A stretch of 64,000 nt of DNA from Dyella acidiphila. Lineage in GTDB: Bacteria; Pseudomonadota; Gammaproteobacteria; Xanthomonadales; Rhodanobacteraceae. This document shows positions 8,166 through 17,151 of this stretch, one piece after another. Numbering within the stretch: the stretch's first letter is position 1; every line of letters begins with the position of its first letter. Position numbers and translations under genes: made by a program. Location of the stretch: positions 1-64,000 of the forward strand of contig NZ_JACZZA010000006.1 in the NCBI RefSeq assembly GCF_014863405.1, given 5' to 3'. The notes below the pieces were generated by a model that was not told where the DNA came from, ran no database searches, and worked only from the letters and a program-made list of their open reading frames with translations.

Positions 8166-9710
8166 CTAGTTCCCAAGCTTTTTCAACTGCACCCGCGCAT
8201 TGTCATTCTTGGGATCAAGCTCAAGCGACTTCTGGTAGTTCCGAATAGCAAGGTCTTTCTTACCTGCCTTGGCATAGGCTTCTCCGAGACTGTCATACGT
8301 ATTCCCATCCTTGGCAAACAGCACTGTGTTGCGCTGAAGAACCCGGATGGCATCGTCAGTCTTCCCGTCGCCCAATAGCTGATAACCCAGGGCATTAAGC
8401 GGCACGGAGCTGTTGGCTTCTTCCACTCCGGATTTCCGCGCCTGCTCGTAGCTCGCCAGCGCAGCCTGCACACCGAATTTCGCCCCGATCAAAGTCAGCT
8501 TGTCGCTCAAGGGCATCCCCTTGCTGGGATAGGGCCAGCCATGGGCTTGCGCAAGAGTTTCGGCTACGTAGGGATAGATCGATTGGAAAGCATCGGAATT
8601 CCCCATCAGCGCAACACCCCAGCCACGATCGGCGTCCATAAACAGATAGGACTCAAAGCCATCGTTGGCGCCGTTATGCCGGAACTGCCCCGGATAACCG
8701 TGATAACCCACGCCAAAGCCAAGGCCCACGCCGCCCGCATCGCCAGGTGTGTCGTGGCATTGCGGCTTCAGCATTTCCCGCGTCATGGCGGTTGAAAGAA
8801 TGTGGTTCGCTTGCCCTTCGCGTGATTTGGCAATCTCGATGCCGAAGCGGGCGAGGTCGCTGGGCGTGGTCCATAGGCCGTCGGGTGCCAGCTCGGGGTA
8901 GATATGCCATTTGCCAGGCACCATGGTGCCGTCGGCATGGGTGCCGGAGGCGGCCCTTGCCGCCAGCGCGGGCGGCAAGTTTTGGTCAAAGCTGCTGCTG
9001 GTCATGCCGGCCGGCAGCAGCACGTGCTCGCGCATGAAATCCTCGAAGCGCTGGCCGGAAGCCTCCTTGATCAGCAGGCCCTCGATGGTGACGCCGCCGC
9101 CGGAGTAGATGCATTCGGTGCCGGGAACGGTGGTGACGCGGATCGGCGGATTGTTGGCCGGTGCCACGCCGTCGAGGGTTTGCTCGGTAGTCGGAATCGG
9201 CGTGCCCTGGGCGTAGCCGGCGAATCCGTGCACGTTCAATCCGGCGTTGTGGCTCATCAGGCCCCGCAACGTGACCTTGGCTTTGGCGGTATAGGTGTTT
9301 TCCGGCACCTTCCAGCTCTTCAGCGTTTGATTGACGTCGCTATCGAGGTTGAGTTTGCCGTGCTCCACCAGCCATAGGCCGCCAGCGGCGGTCACTGGCT
9401 TGCTGATCGATGCGGCCTGGAAAAGCGTGCCGGTGGTGACCGGGGCGGTCGAGCCTGGGGCGGTAATGCCGTAGCCCTTTGCCCAGGCGAGTTGATTGTT
9501 CTCGACGTAGGCGATGCTGACGCCCGGCACCTTGTAGATCCGCATAAGGTCGCCGAGGGTAAAGGTGAGGGGTGGTTTTCCGGTTTCGGCGGGGAGTGTC
9601 AGCACCACGCTTTGCAGGGTAAGCGGGGTGGCGGGTGGCGCAGCCTGCGAGGTTCCCGCGCAGAGCGTGAGGAGCAAGGTGGCAAGTGCGATCTTTCGAC
9701 GATGCGGCAT
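8166..9710 (-). CDS. beta-lactamase-fold serine hydrolase with TPRs
   Basis: 514 aa with a signal peptide (MPHRRKIALATLLLTLCAGT, cleavage near SQA). The catalytic domain (about 45-400) is of the class C beta-lactamase/esterase type: SISK at 101-104 supplies the Ser nucleophile and Lys, and an IYSGGG segment near residue 198 occupies the YxN position. The last ~100 residues form tetratricopeptide repeats (TYDSLGEAYAKAGKKDLAIR, then NYQKSLELDPKNDNA). Such periplasmic proteins are usually esterases, peptidases or penicillin-binding-like enzymes rather than true antibiotic resistance factors. Another hydrolase pseudogene in this window (19804-21148) carries the same kind of TPR tail. Substrate unknown. 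Confidence 0.88.
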   Translation of the reverse strand: MPHRRKIALATLLLTLCAGTSQAAPPATPLTLQSVVLTLPAETGKPPLTFTLGDLMRIYKVPGVSIAYVENNQLAWAKGYGITAPGSTAPVTTGTLFQAASISKPVTAAGGLWLVEHGKLNLDSDVNQTLKSWKVPENTYTAKAKVTLRGLMSHNAGLNVHGFAGYAQGTPIPTTEQTLDGVAPANNPPIRVTTVPGTECIYSGGGVTIEGLLIKEASGQRFEDFMREHVLLPAGMTSSSFDQNLPPALAARAASGTHADGTMVPGKWHIYPELAPDGLWTTPSDLARFGIEIAKSREGQANHILSTAMTREMLKPQCHDTPGDAGGVGLGFGVGYHGYPGQFRHNGANDGFESYLFMDADRGWGVALMGNSDAFQSIYPYVAETLAQAHGWPYPSKGMPLSDKLTLIGAKFGVQAALASYEQARKSGVEEANSSVPLNALGYQLLGDGKTDDAIRVLQRNTVLFAKDGNTYDSLGEAYAKAGKKDLAIRNYQKSLELDPKNDNARVQLKKLGN

Positions 9711-10686
9711 AAATCCCCCCGGAATTGGCAGTGCTGTCGATGGGTTCGAAGCTTATGCGACCTGAAACTTGGTGGTCTAGTTTGTGTCGGGGCAGGTTGC
9801 AATTGATAGGGAGGCGCCGCGCTTTTTGCTCGTCATCCCAGCGGAAGCTGGGATCCCGTGCCTTCGGTGCGGAAAGACGCTGGATCCCAGCCTTCGCTGG
9901 GATGACGGTGAGGTACGTTGAAAGGTGCTGGTCAATGGGAGATTGCGCTGGCGCGACTAAAACTTGGCGACCCCATGTGCGTGGATGGCAGCTCGCAAAT
10001 AGAGAAGGGCGGGCACGCTCTTTTGCTCGTCATCCCAGCGAAGGCTGGGATCCAGTGCCTTCGGTGCGAAAAGACGCTGGATCCCAGCCTTCGCTGGGAT
10101 GACGGTGAGGTACGTTGAAAGGTGCTGGTCAATCGAGATTGCGCCGAGGCGACTAAAACTTGGCGGCTCCACATGCGTTGATGGCAGCTCGCAGATAGAG
10201 AAGGGCGACCACGCTCTTTTGCTCGTCATCCCAGCGAAGGCTGGGATCCAGTGCCTTCGGTGCGGAAAGACGCTGGATCCCAGCTTTCGCTGGGATGACG
10301 GTGAGGTACGTTGAAAGGTGCTGGTCAATCGGAGATTGCGCCGAGGCGACTAAAACTTGGCGACTCCATATGCGTTGATGGCAACTCGCAAATAGAGAAT
10401 GGGGGCATACTCTTTTGCTCGTCATCCCAGCGAAAGCTGGGATCCAGTGCCTTCGGCGCGGAAAGACGCTGGATCCCAGCTTTCGCTGGGATGACGGTGA
10501 GGGTTTTTGAAGGGTCTTGATTAACTGGGGCCGCGCGCTGGTTTTTGCGAAAGTGCCCAAGCAAAGACGTGGGGAGCCCGCAGGTACAGAACACTTTCCC
10601 ATCGCCACGAAACCCCTCATGATTCCATGCAGCGTCGCCAAGACGCCCAGGGGGCTGGGAAAATGCTTGAAGCAGCGAAGAGCACA
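9711..10686. repeat. four-copy tandem array of ~196-bp repeat
   Basis: Non-coding stretch dominated by tandem repeats. Each unit has a 77-bp block opening CGTCATCCCAGC and closing GCTGGGATGACG, itself built from two hairpins around GCCTTCGGTGCGGAAAGACG, plus a ~119-bp linker (GTGAGGTACGTTGAAAGGTG ... CTCGCAAATAGAGAA). Blocks sit at 9831-9907, 10028-10104, 10224-10300 and 10420-10496, spacing 197/196/196 bp. The last unit ends with a different flank (TTTTTGAAGGGTCTTGATTA) that recurs at 15232. Short ORFs reading through this array are artefacts of the repeat. Confidence 0.93.
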
Positions 10687-11673
10687 ATGACCGAGACGCC
10701 GACCAGTCTCGGTATCCAGGAATTGCACACCTACTGGACTTGCCAGCGCCAGCCAGGATCCGCTGCGCCGCTACCGCAGGATGTCGTGAAGACCTTGCTG
10801 GCCGGCCTGCGCCTCAACGTGCTGGAAACCCTGCGCTATTTGCACCAAAAGCAGCCAAGTTATGCACAATTCGAAGCCTGGGTGCGGGAGTGCAATGGCG
10901 GCGAGCTGACCGACGCTTCGCTGGATCGCTTGCGGCGTGCACTGGCAGGCGAGGCCGTGGGTGCGGAAGTCGGCAATCTCGACCACGTCGAAGGCCTGAG
11001 CGCGGACGACCTTGCACACTGGGACGAACATGGCTACGTGATTCTGCGCAACGCGATCAGTCCGGAAGCGGCGGAAAGCACCGAGTTGGCCGTCTACGAT
11101 TTTTTGGGGATGAACCGCGACGACCCGGAATCCTGGTATCGCGAATCACTGGGCCATTCCATCTGGGTGCCGCTGCTGCGGCATCCGGCACTGGTCGCCA
11201 ATCGTCGCTCGGCACGTATCCATAAGGCCCACGCCCAACTGTGGGGAAGGGAAGATCTTTGGGTCACTGTCGACCAGGTCGGCTTGAATCCGCCGGAACG
11301 CCAAAACTGGATGTTTCCCGGGCCGCATCTGCACTGGGACGCCACCCTCGCCGAGCCGCATTGCTTGGAATTGCAGGGCATCCTCTATCTGGCCGATGTG
11401 GCGGAGGACCAGGGTGCTTTCAGCTGTGTGCCGGGTTTTCATCGCACGCTGAAGGAATGGCTGCAAAGCGTTCCCGTCGGCCAGAGCGTGCAGGAGTATG
11501 CGGGACGTACGTTGACGATGACGCCGATTGCCGCCAAGCGCGGCGACATGATCATCTGGAATCACCTGTTGCCGCATGGCAGCAGTCCAAACCGTGCGCA
11601 GAGGCCGCGGGTGGTGCAGTACATGTCGCTGCAGCCTACGCGTTATGCGTTTACCAATGAGTGGAGGAATTGA
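10687..11673 (+). CDS. phytanoyl-CoA dioxygenase (PhyH) family protein
   Basis: 328 aa from the ATG at 10687; in-frame ATGs at 10663 and 10627 are alternatives and no ribosome site decides between them. Fe(II)/2-oxoglutarate-dependent oxygenase: the HxD iron ligands are His216 and Asp218 (HLHWD), the distal His is 297 (LLPHGSSPN) and an Arg follows in RPRVVQYMS for 2-oxoglutarate. The double-stranded beta-helix core starts at about residue 110 (HWDEHGYVILRNAIS). A ~100-residue helical N-terminal part is extra. Substrate unknown; relatives hydroxylate lipids, amino acids or secondary metabolites. It stands alone between two repeat-rich stretches. Confidence 0.88.
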   Translation: MTETPTSLGIQELHTYWTCQRQPGSAAPLPQDVVKTLLAGLRLNVLETLRYLHQKQPSYAQFEAWVRECNGGELTDASLDRLRRALAGEAVGAEVGNLDHVEGLSADDLAHWDEHGYVILRNAISPEAAESTELAVYDFLGMNRDDPESWYRESLGHSIWVPLLRHPALVANRRSARIHKAHAQLWGREDLWVTVDQVGLNPPERQNWMFPGPHLHWDATLAEPHCLELQGILYLADVAEDQGAFSCVPGFHRTLKEWLQSVPVGQSVQEYAGRTLTMTPIAAKRGDMIIWNHLLPHGSSPNRAQRPRVVQYMSLQPTRYAFTNEWRN

Positions 11674-11730
11674 TGGTGTTGCGGGGGTGCACACCCTCTT
11701 TCATTTAGCAATGCGCATACCACCAAGCCG

Positions 11731-11754
11731 TCATTCCGACCTTCGCCGGAATGA
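11731..11754. repeat. short hairpin repeat
   Basis: TCATTCCG (11731-11738) and CGGAATGA (11747-11754) form an 8-bp stem. It is a diverged single copy of the dispersed CGTCATTCC-type repeat of this window, lying between two convergent genes, where it may also act as a weak terminator. Confidence 0.6.
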
Positions 11755-11821
11755 TGGCCGCGTATATCGCCGCTTTTACACCGAACAACCGCTTCAGTAA
11801 TTTAAAAAGCGGAATGCCTCA

Positions 11822-12547
11822 TCAGGCCGATGGCTGTGCCGGCAGAATGCATTCGATCCGGTCACGCTGTGTCACCAACGACCAGATTTCCTGGGCAATG
11901 TCGTCGGGATCGATAACGGGAAAACTCGGATCCAGCTTTGTACCGTTGGCCGTCATCGCGCGCAGGCCTGCTGAGCGATCGATGGCAGCGCCGATATTCA
12001 CCGTGCCGGCATAGACTCCCTTTGGCGTCACTTCCGCATTGAGCGTGTAGACATAATTGCGTGCGGCGGCCATCAGCGGGCCTACGCCGCTCAGTCCGGC
12101 CATCGGTACCACAGCGGTAAGCCCACCCACGATAACCACGGCACCGTTGCCGCGGGCCAGCATGCCGGGCAGCACGGCATGCGACATCTCGATGGGCGAA
12201 AAGGTGAAGACGTTCGCCATCGATTGCAGTTCGGCTGCATTGAGCGACACCGCCGGCACGAAATGGACGTCTGCAGGTACCGGTGCGTAAACAGCTATAT
12301 CGATGTCGCCGAACTGGTTTTCGATGGACTTTACAAGCGCGGGGATCTTGCTCGTGTCGGCCAGGTCGGCCGGAAAGGCGGCGGCCTCGATGCCGGCCTT
12401 TGCCAATTCGGCGACACGTTCCTGCAATGCCTCGGCCCGTCGCGCAACCAGTGCGACCCGATAGCCTTCGCGCCCGAATCGATGGGCCAGGGACGCACCG
12501 AGTCCGGTGCCGGCACCGAAGAGGGCAACGGTTTTCTGATCAGCCAT
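11822..12547 (-). CDS. SDR-like protein without YxxxK active site
   Basis: 241 aa from the ATG at 12547, which has a good CAGGAG site; the longer frame reading to 12604 is unlikely. The Rossmann cofactor loop GAGTGLG (11-17) and the following VALVARR are intact, so NAD(P) binding is likely. However the NAG block reads VYAPVP and the place of the catalytic YxxxK reads GVGPLMAAAR (about 155-163), with neither Tyr nor Lys. The protein is therefore probably not a standard dehydrogenase; it may be a cofactor-binding regulator, like NmrA-type proteins, or use other chemistry. It is divergent from an HxlR-type regulator, with which it likely forms a regulated pair. Confidence 0.82.
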   Translation of the reverse strand: MADQKTVALFGAGTGLGASLAHRFGREGYRVALVARRAEALQERVAELAKAGIEAAAFPADLADTSKIPALVKSIENQFGDIDIAVYAPVPADVHFVPAVSLNAAELQSMANVFTFSPIEMSHAVLPGMLARGNGAVVIVGGLTAVVPMAGLSGVGPLMAAARNYVYTLNAEVTPKGVYAGTVNIGAAIDRSAGLRAMTANGTKLDPSFPVIDPDDIAQEIWSLVTQRDRIECILPAQPSA

Positions 12548-12604
12548 GACAAACTCCTGAGGGGTGGTATGTTTCGCTGACCAGATAGTGTTGGTAGGCC
12601 GCAC

Positions 12605-13042
12605 ATGTCACAAGAACGCCTATTTTCGGTACCTAGTCACATGGTTGTGACCGACGCGCCGCCACAACCGGGCATTCATCCCGGCTGCCAGCGGGTTATC
12701 GAGATCTTCGGCCGGCTTGGCGACAAATGGACGATCCTGTCGATCCTGATGCTCACCGAGAAGCCGCGGCGCTTTAACGAGCTGAAGCGCCTGATCGGCG
12801 GTATTTCCCAGCAGATGCTCACGCGCACGCTGAAGGCGCTAGAGCGGGATGGCATGCTGACGCGCACCGTCTATCCCACCGTGCCGCCGCAGGTCGAGTA
12901 TGCGTTGACGCCGTTAGGTCGCTCGCTGTCTGAGCCGTTGCTGCAATTGGCCAGCTGGACGCTGGAGCATGTCGGCGATATTGAAGACCATCGGGTTGCT
13001 CACGATGGTAAAAAAGCGACTGGTGAAGAGCGGGGAGGGTAG
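12605..13042 (+). CDS. HxlR family transcriptional regulator
   Basis: 145-aa winged-helix regulator. The family blocks are all present: CQRVIEIFGRLGDKWTILSI, then RRFNELKRLIGGISQQMLTR, TLKALERDGMLTR, and the wing VPPQVEYALTPLGRSL. Cys28 at the start of the domain is in the place where several HxlR proteins carry a redox- or electrophile-sensing cysteine. It is divergent from the SDR-like gene, sharing a 57-bp intergenic region, and likely controls it. An in-frame ATG at 12641 could be the real start, which would leave a longer operator region containing TTTTCGGTACCTAG. Confidence 0.9.
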   Translation: MSQERLFSVPSHMVVTDAPPQPGIHPGCQRVIEIFGRLGDKWTILSILMLTEKPRRFNELKRLIGGISQQMLTRTLKALERDGMLTRTVYPTVPPQVEYALTPLGRSLSEPLLQLASWTLEHVGDIEDHRVAHDGKKATGEERGG

Positions 13043-13096
13043 TTAAGCTGATCGGTGGGCTTTGCTCTGCGGCAGTCTTGAATGGCGGTGGCTGTT

Positions 13097-13435
13097 CTAG
13101 TCGCAATAAGCCGTACTTGGCTTGCTTGAGTCGCCGCAGGTATTTACTCCGATCGCGTGGATGCTGACGACTTTATCGGTTTCGGCGTAGCTGCATACCA
13201 AGTAGATATCGCCACCTTTCAGGTCGCCCCATGCTCGGAGAAAGGCTTTGTCTTCCGGCGGCCCATCAAAGACATCCGCGTGTACCAATGCGTGCTGGCT
13301 TCCGCGGTCAGCCAAGGATGATGGGCATTGATAGTGGTGCTTCGCTGCCGCATCGCACGCGGCACAGGTTGGAATGGCCATGACGACGGCCAGTGCTGCA
13401 CTGGATCGCGTGATGTTCGTTCCTTTGGTCGCCAT
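13097..13435 (-). CDS. small secreted Cys-rich protein, STY0301-like
   Basis: 112 aa with an N-terminal signal region (LAVVMAIPTCAACDAAA). The mature part has CPSSL, an FDGPPED turn, GDIYLVCSYAETD and a C-terminal pair of Cys (NTCGDSSKPSTAYCD). This pattern (CP..., LFDG-like, YLVCSY) resembles the STY0301 family of short periplasmic proteins of unknown function; the match is from memory and moderate. Four Cys in the mature part suggest two disulfides. No functional partner next to it. Confidence 0.6.
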   Translation of the reverse strand: MATKGTNITRSSAALAVVMAIPTCAACDAAAKHHYQCPSSLADRGSQHALVHADVFDGPPEDKAFLRAWGDLKGGDIYLVCSYAETDKVVSIHAIGVNTCGDSSKPSTAYCD

Positions 13436-13640
13436 TTTGTCAGGTTTCTTGCTCCGGTTCGTCTCCGGTGCAGGAGTCGATTATGCCCTTGAGCATGATC
13501 GCTGGCGATATATATGCGGTACCAGTGGCTAGCAACGCAGTAAGCAATATCTTGGCCGACTTTGCTCTAATGGTGATCCTGCTTGTGGGCAGGATCGCCA
13601 AGTTATCTTGGGTGATATTTATCTAATTCAGGGGAAAGGT

Positions 13641-15128
13641 ATGGAAAGGCGTAGTTTTATACAGGGGGCGTCCGTCATCGCAGCCATGGCATTGGCTACT
13701 GAGGCCAAGGCACAGACTATCTCCAGCACGGATGACATCGCAGTGATCACTACGATCGCGGATCTCCAGGCTGCGACGTCTGCGACATTGACACAGAGCC
13801 AGTGCATTGTAATGGGCTATGTATCGGAAACGGATGGTGGTGGAGGCATCTTTGCCACAGGTGTTTCGGCATCGGCCAATGGAGGAACGATCATCAACGA
13901 CGCCTCAGGACGAAGCTGGTATCGGAACTGTAATCCATCGGTCGTGAAGGCTGAATGGTTTGGCGCAAGTGCTAACGGTTCGACCGACAGCACTGCGGCC
14001 ATCAATGCGGCATTGGCGAGTCAGGCATCAGATGTTCGTGTTGATTTGGCGCCGGGGACTTATGTAATTAGTGGGTCTGTCCTTATCTCCGGCAACTATA
14101 AGTCACTTGTCGGGGCTGCGCAGGCGGCCACGGTGCTTGCATGTAGTGCCGCTTCCAGTCCTGTGGTTTCTGTTGCTGGTGGCTCCATCTCTTTTCTCAT
14201 TAGAGACATGACTGTCATGCATAGTGGAACACCGACGAATGGCGGCCATGGGATAAGTTGTACTGGAACCGTTTCGCAGTCGAGAATTGAAAATATCATT
14301 TCACAGAATAATTCTTTTGGCTTTTCACTGGCAGCCACTGATTTGTCTTTTGTAAAAGGGTGTATTTCGCAATCCAACTTTGGTTATGGATTTTATCAGA
14401 CAAATTCGCCTGCAAATCCTGGTTCACAATGGTATTACGAGGACTGCCTTGCTCAGGAAAATGGTCAGGCTGGCTATTTCTTGACGTCGTCATCGGGCTC
14501 TTCCAGCATGTCTGTCGGCGCCTTTTCCAGGTGCCTTACTTTTGCTAACTCTGGATGTGGGTTTGTCGCGCTTGGACTCGCTACTTCGCCTATTCAAGGC
14601 GTGCGTATCAGCGATTGTTTCTTTGGACAAGACGCGAATAACGAAGTATTTCTCGATACTTATGGTGGTGCCCACAGTGTGCGGAATACTTTTACCGAAT
14701 TGGCTGGGACGGGCAAAACCGGGCCTGCTCAGTCGGATCCGGCATCAAACGGTGGTTGTGGAATTTTTGTCAGTTCCAATAATCAGAGTGTTGATATCAC
14801 GTCCTGCTATTGCGGTGGTCATTCTCAGAATGGCATCTACAGTCAGGCGGTGACAGCCAATGTTACGGGATGCTCTGCGTTCGACAATGGAAGGTCAAAT
14901 TTGGCAGGCGAACAGTGCGGCATTCATCATGAAGGAGGGCGGATGATTGTATCCGGTGGATCCATAGGTAATACGGTATTTGGCGGAGGCCAGCAGTGCG
15001 GAATTCGCACTTACAATGGCGCTAATACTTCCATCGGCTTTGTGGATTTGACCGGAAATGTAGCTTCCGCAACCTTGGCGGATTCAAACCCGTCTTCGTT
15101 GATGGTTGTCGGTTGTCTTGGCGTCTGA
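13641..15128 (+). CDS. Tat-exported right-handed beta-helix protein
   Basis: 495 aa from the ATG at 13641 (GGGGAAAG upstream). The N-terminus MERRSFIQGASVIAAMALAT is a twin-arginine signal with RRSFI, cleavage near AKAQ. Then come a segment with an AEWFGASANGSTDSTAAINA block, typical of the start of pectate-lyase-3/tailspike-like beta helices, and many Gly/Asn/Ser-rich turns of 20-25 residues over about 130-470, with recurring CGI/GYGF/NGI patterns. Such proteins cleave or bind polysaccharides outside the cytoplasm; no catalytic residues can be assigned by eye. The gene is clearly less GC-rich than the rest of the window, suggesting horizontal transfer. It is flanked by repeats. Confidence 0.8.
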   Translation: MERRSFIQGASVIAAMALATEAKAQTISSTDDIAVITTIADLQAATSATLTQSQCIVMGYVSETDGGGGIFATGVSASANGGTIINDASGRSWYRNCNPSVVKAEWFGASANGSTDSTAAINAALASQASDVRVDLAPGTYVISGSVLISGNYKSLVGAAQAATVLACSAASSPVVSVAGGSISFLIRDMTVMHSGTPTNGGHGISCTGTVSQSRIENIISQNNSFGFSLAATDLSFVKGCISQSNFGYGFYQTNSPANPGSQWYYEDCLAQENGQAGYFLTSSSGSSSMSVGAFSRCLTFANSGCGFVALGLATSPIQGVRISDCFFGQDANNEVFLDTYGGAHSVRNTFTELAGTGKTGPAQSDPASNGGCGIFVSSNNQSVDITSCYCGGHSQNGIYSQAVTANVTGCSAFDNGRSNLAGEQCGIHHEGGRMIVSGGSIGNTVFGGGQQCGIRTYNGANTSIGFVDLTGNVASATLADSNPSSLMVVGCLGV

Positions 15129-15203
15129 TTTGAATTGCGGAAGGAATGCTTTTCTTTCCTGCTAAGAATAGGACTGCAATAAGAGGCTTTCTAAGCTTTT
15201 TCC

Positions 15204-15305
15204 CGTCATCCCAGCTTTCGCTGGGATGACGGTGAGGGACTTTGAACCGTCTTGATTAATTGGGTGGCGCGTCGGTTTTGCCAAGGTACCCAAGCAGAAG
15301 GGGGA
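15204..15305. repeat. dispersed copy of the array repeat and its flank
   Basis: CGTCATCCCAGC (15204-15215) and GCTGGGATGACG (15220-15231) form the same hairpin as in the 9.8-10.5 kb array but without the inner 49 bp. The sequence that follows (CTTGATTAATTGGGTGGCGC, then ACCCAAGCAGAAG) matches the right flank of that array at about 10505-10575. Two loci 4.7 kb apart thus share both hairpin and flank. Confidence 0.8.
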
Positions 15306-15354
15306 GCATCGTGGCGCAGTATTTTTGAATTCGCCAAGATCTCCTATTCAGCCA

Positions 15355-17151
15355 TTACTTCCCATGCCCAAAGAACCGCTCCCGTATCCGCTCTTCCTCA
15401 TGATGATGCGTATACGGCTTCAGCAAGTCGTACCGTGTAACCATGCCAAGCAACAGCTGCGTATCCGCATTCACCACCGGAATACGATCCAGCTTCTCCA
15501 CGGCAGCACGAATCGCCACGCTCTTGCAGCTCTCATCGGGAAAGGACACCACCGGATCTTTCTCCAGCGCATCGACCAGCCGCGCACCACCTTCCGGATC
15601 GGCCTGCCATAGGCGCGCCAGTTCATCGCGGTTGATCACATTGAGCAGCCGCCCCTCGCCATCCACCACCGGATAGGCGCGATATTTCTGGTCAGTGCCG
15701 AAATATCTCTGCGTGGCTTCACGCACGCTGATATCGCCCGGAATGCTCATGATCTCGGTGCTCATCACATCCTTCACCGCCATATGTTCAAGCCTGTCCA
15801 CGGTGTATTCGCGGAAGATGTCGAAGCCGCGGCGGGCGACTTTTTCCGTGAGGATGGAGCGTTTCATCAGGAAGACGCTGACGCCGTAGGCGGTGGTGCA
15901 GGCGACCAGCAGGGCGGGGAGTGCGCTGGCATTGCGGGTGAGTTCCAGTGCAAACAGGATCGAGGTGAAGGGCAGGCGCATCACGCCAGCCAGCATCGCA
16001 CCCATGCTGAGCAACGGCCATAGCAGTGGCTCATTGCCGGGAAATACCATCGATTCCAGGCCGCCTAGCCCGGCGCCCAATGCGAGCAGTGGTGCGAGTA
16101 CGCCGCCGGAGGTGCCGGAGCCCAGGTAGATCACCCACATCAGCGATTTGGCGAGCATGAAGGCCAGGATGGCGCCGCCGACCAGTTTGCCGGTCAGCAG
16201 CTGGTCGATCATGTCGTAGCCCACGCCCAGCGCCTGCGGTTCGAGCAGGCCGCCGATGCTGACGGCGATGGCGCCGAGTGCGGGCCACCACATCCAGTGG
16301 ATGGGCAATTTGTTGAAGCCGTCTTCCACCCGGTAGATGGCGGCGGTGAGCACGGTGGCGAGCAGGCCGGCGAGAAAGCCGCAGACTACGGCCATGCACA
16401 GATCCACCAGTTGCAGATGGAATTCCACGGGGATGGGAAACAGCGGACCGTTGCCAAGCAGGAAGGGGCGCAGCGCATCGGCCACGAAGCAGGCGATGGC
16501 GACTGGAATGATGCTGCGCGGGCGCCATTCGAACAGCAGCAGTTCCACGGCCAGCAAGGTGGCGGCGATCGGGGTGCTGAAGGTGGCGGCCATGCCGGCG
16601 GAGGCGCCGGCCACCAGCAGGGTGCGCCGCTCGATCGAAGTGAGGTAGAACATCTGGCCGAACAGCGAGCCGACGGCGCCGCCGGTCATGATGATGGGCC
16701 CTTCGGCGCCGAACGGGCCGCCGGTGCCAATCGCCACGGCCGCCGACAGCGGTTTCAGGATCGCCACTTTCAGCATCATCTTGCTTTTGCGAAAGAGGAT
16801 CGCTTCCAGTGCTTCGGGGATGCCGTGGCCGCGAATGCGGTCGGAGCCGAAGCGCGCCATCAAGCCGATGATCAGGCCGCCCACGATCGGCGCCAGTACG
16901 ATGGCCCATTTCGAATGGCCGCTCGACGGCGACACGAAATCGAACGACAACCGCTGCAGAAAGGCGAGGTTGGTCACCAGGCCGATCATGCGATAGAGCG
17001 CAAACGCCACCAGGGCGGCTGCGATCCCGATAAACACGGCCATCAACGAAAGTTTGAGGATGCTGACGCTGGGGTGGAAGTCGCTCTGGCTGAGCGTGTC
17101 GCGCTTCCACTTCTCATAAATGCGCGTGATGCCGTGCGCGATGCTGGTCAT
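15355..17151 (-). CDS. CLC-type chloride channel/antiporter with CBS domains
   Basis: 598-aa inner-membrane protein. The CLC core (about 30-440) carries the selectivity-filter motifs GTGGPFGAEGP (142-152), with the gating glutamate at 150, and GSGTSGGVLAP further on; a Glu in LLFEWRPRS sits where proton-coupled members have their internal glutamate, hinting at H+/Cl- exchange rather than a pure channel. Two cytoplasmic CBS domains follow (about 465-590; MSTEIMSIPGDISVREATQR and VNADTQLLLGMVTRYDLL), probably sensing adenine nucleotides. In bacteria such proteins help with acid stress and anion balance. Single gene, own promoter upstream of 17151. Confidence 0.93.
   Translation of the reverse strand: MTSIAHGITRIYEKWKRDTLSQSDFHPSVSILKLSLMAVFIGIAAALVAFALYRMIGLVTNLAFLQRLSFDFVSPSSGHSKWAIVLAPIVGGLIIGLMARFGSDRIRGHGIPEALEAILFRKSKMMLKVAILKPLSAAVAIGTGGPFGAEGPIIMTGGAVGSLFGQMFYLTSIERRTLLVAGASAGMAATFSTPIAATLLAVELLLFEWRPRSIIPVAIACFVADALRPFLLGNGPLFPIPVEFHLQLVDLCMAVVCGFLAGLLATVLTAAIYRVEDGFNKLPIHWMWWPALGAIAVSIGGLLEPQALGVGYDMIDQLLTGKLVGGAILAFMLAKSLMWVIYLGSGTSGGVLAPLLALGAGLGGLESMVFPGNEPLLWPLLSMGAMLAGVMRLPFTSILFALELTRNASALPALLVACTTAYGVSVFLMKRSILTEKVARRGFDIFREYTVDRLEHMAVKDVMSTEIMSIPGDISVREATQRYFGTDQKYRAYPVVDGEGRLLNVINRDELARLWQADPEGGARLVDALEKDPVVSFPDESCKSVAIRAAVEKLDRIPVVNADTQLLLGMVTRYDLLKPYTHHHEEERIRERFFGHGK

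Noticed and set aside
9831-10496. Regularly spaced repeats as CRISPR array
   Set aside because: Units are 196 bp and nearly identical over their whole length, with no unique spacers and no cas genes.
9725-10728. Several 60-190 aa frames with repeated SSQRKLGS / HRWIPAFAGMT text
   Set aside because: They are translations of the hairpin repeats; the similarity between them comes from the DNA repeat, not from protein conservation.
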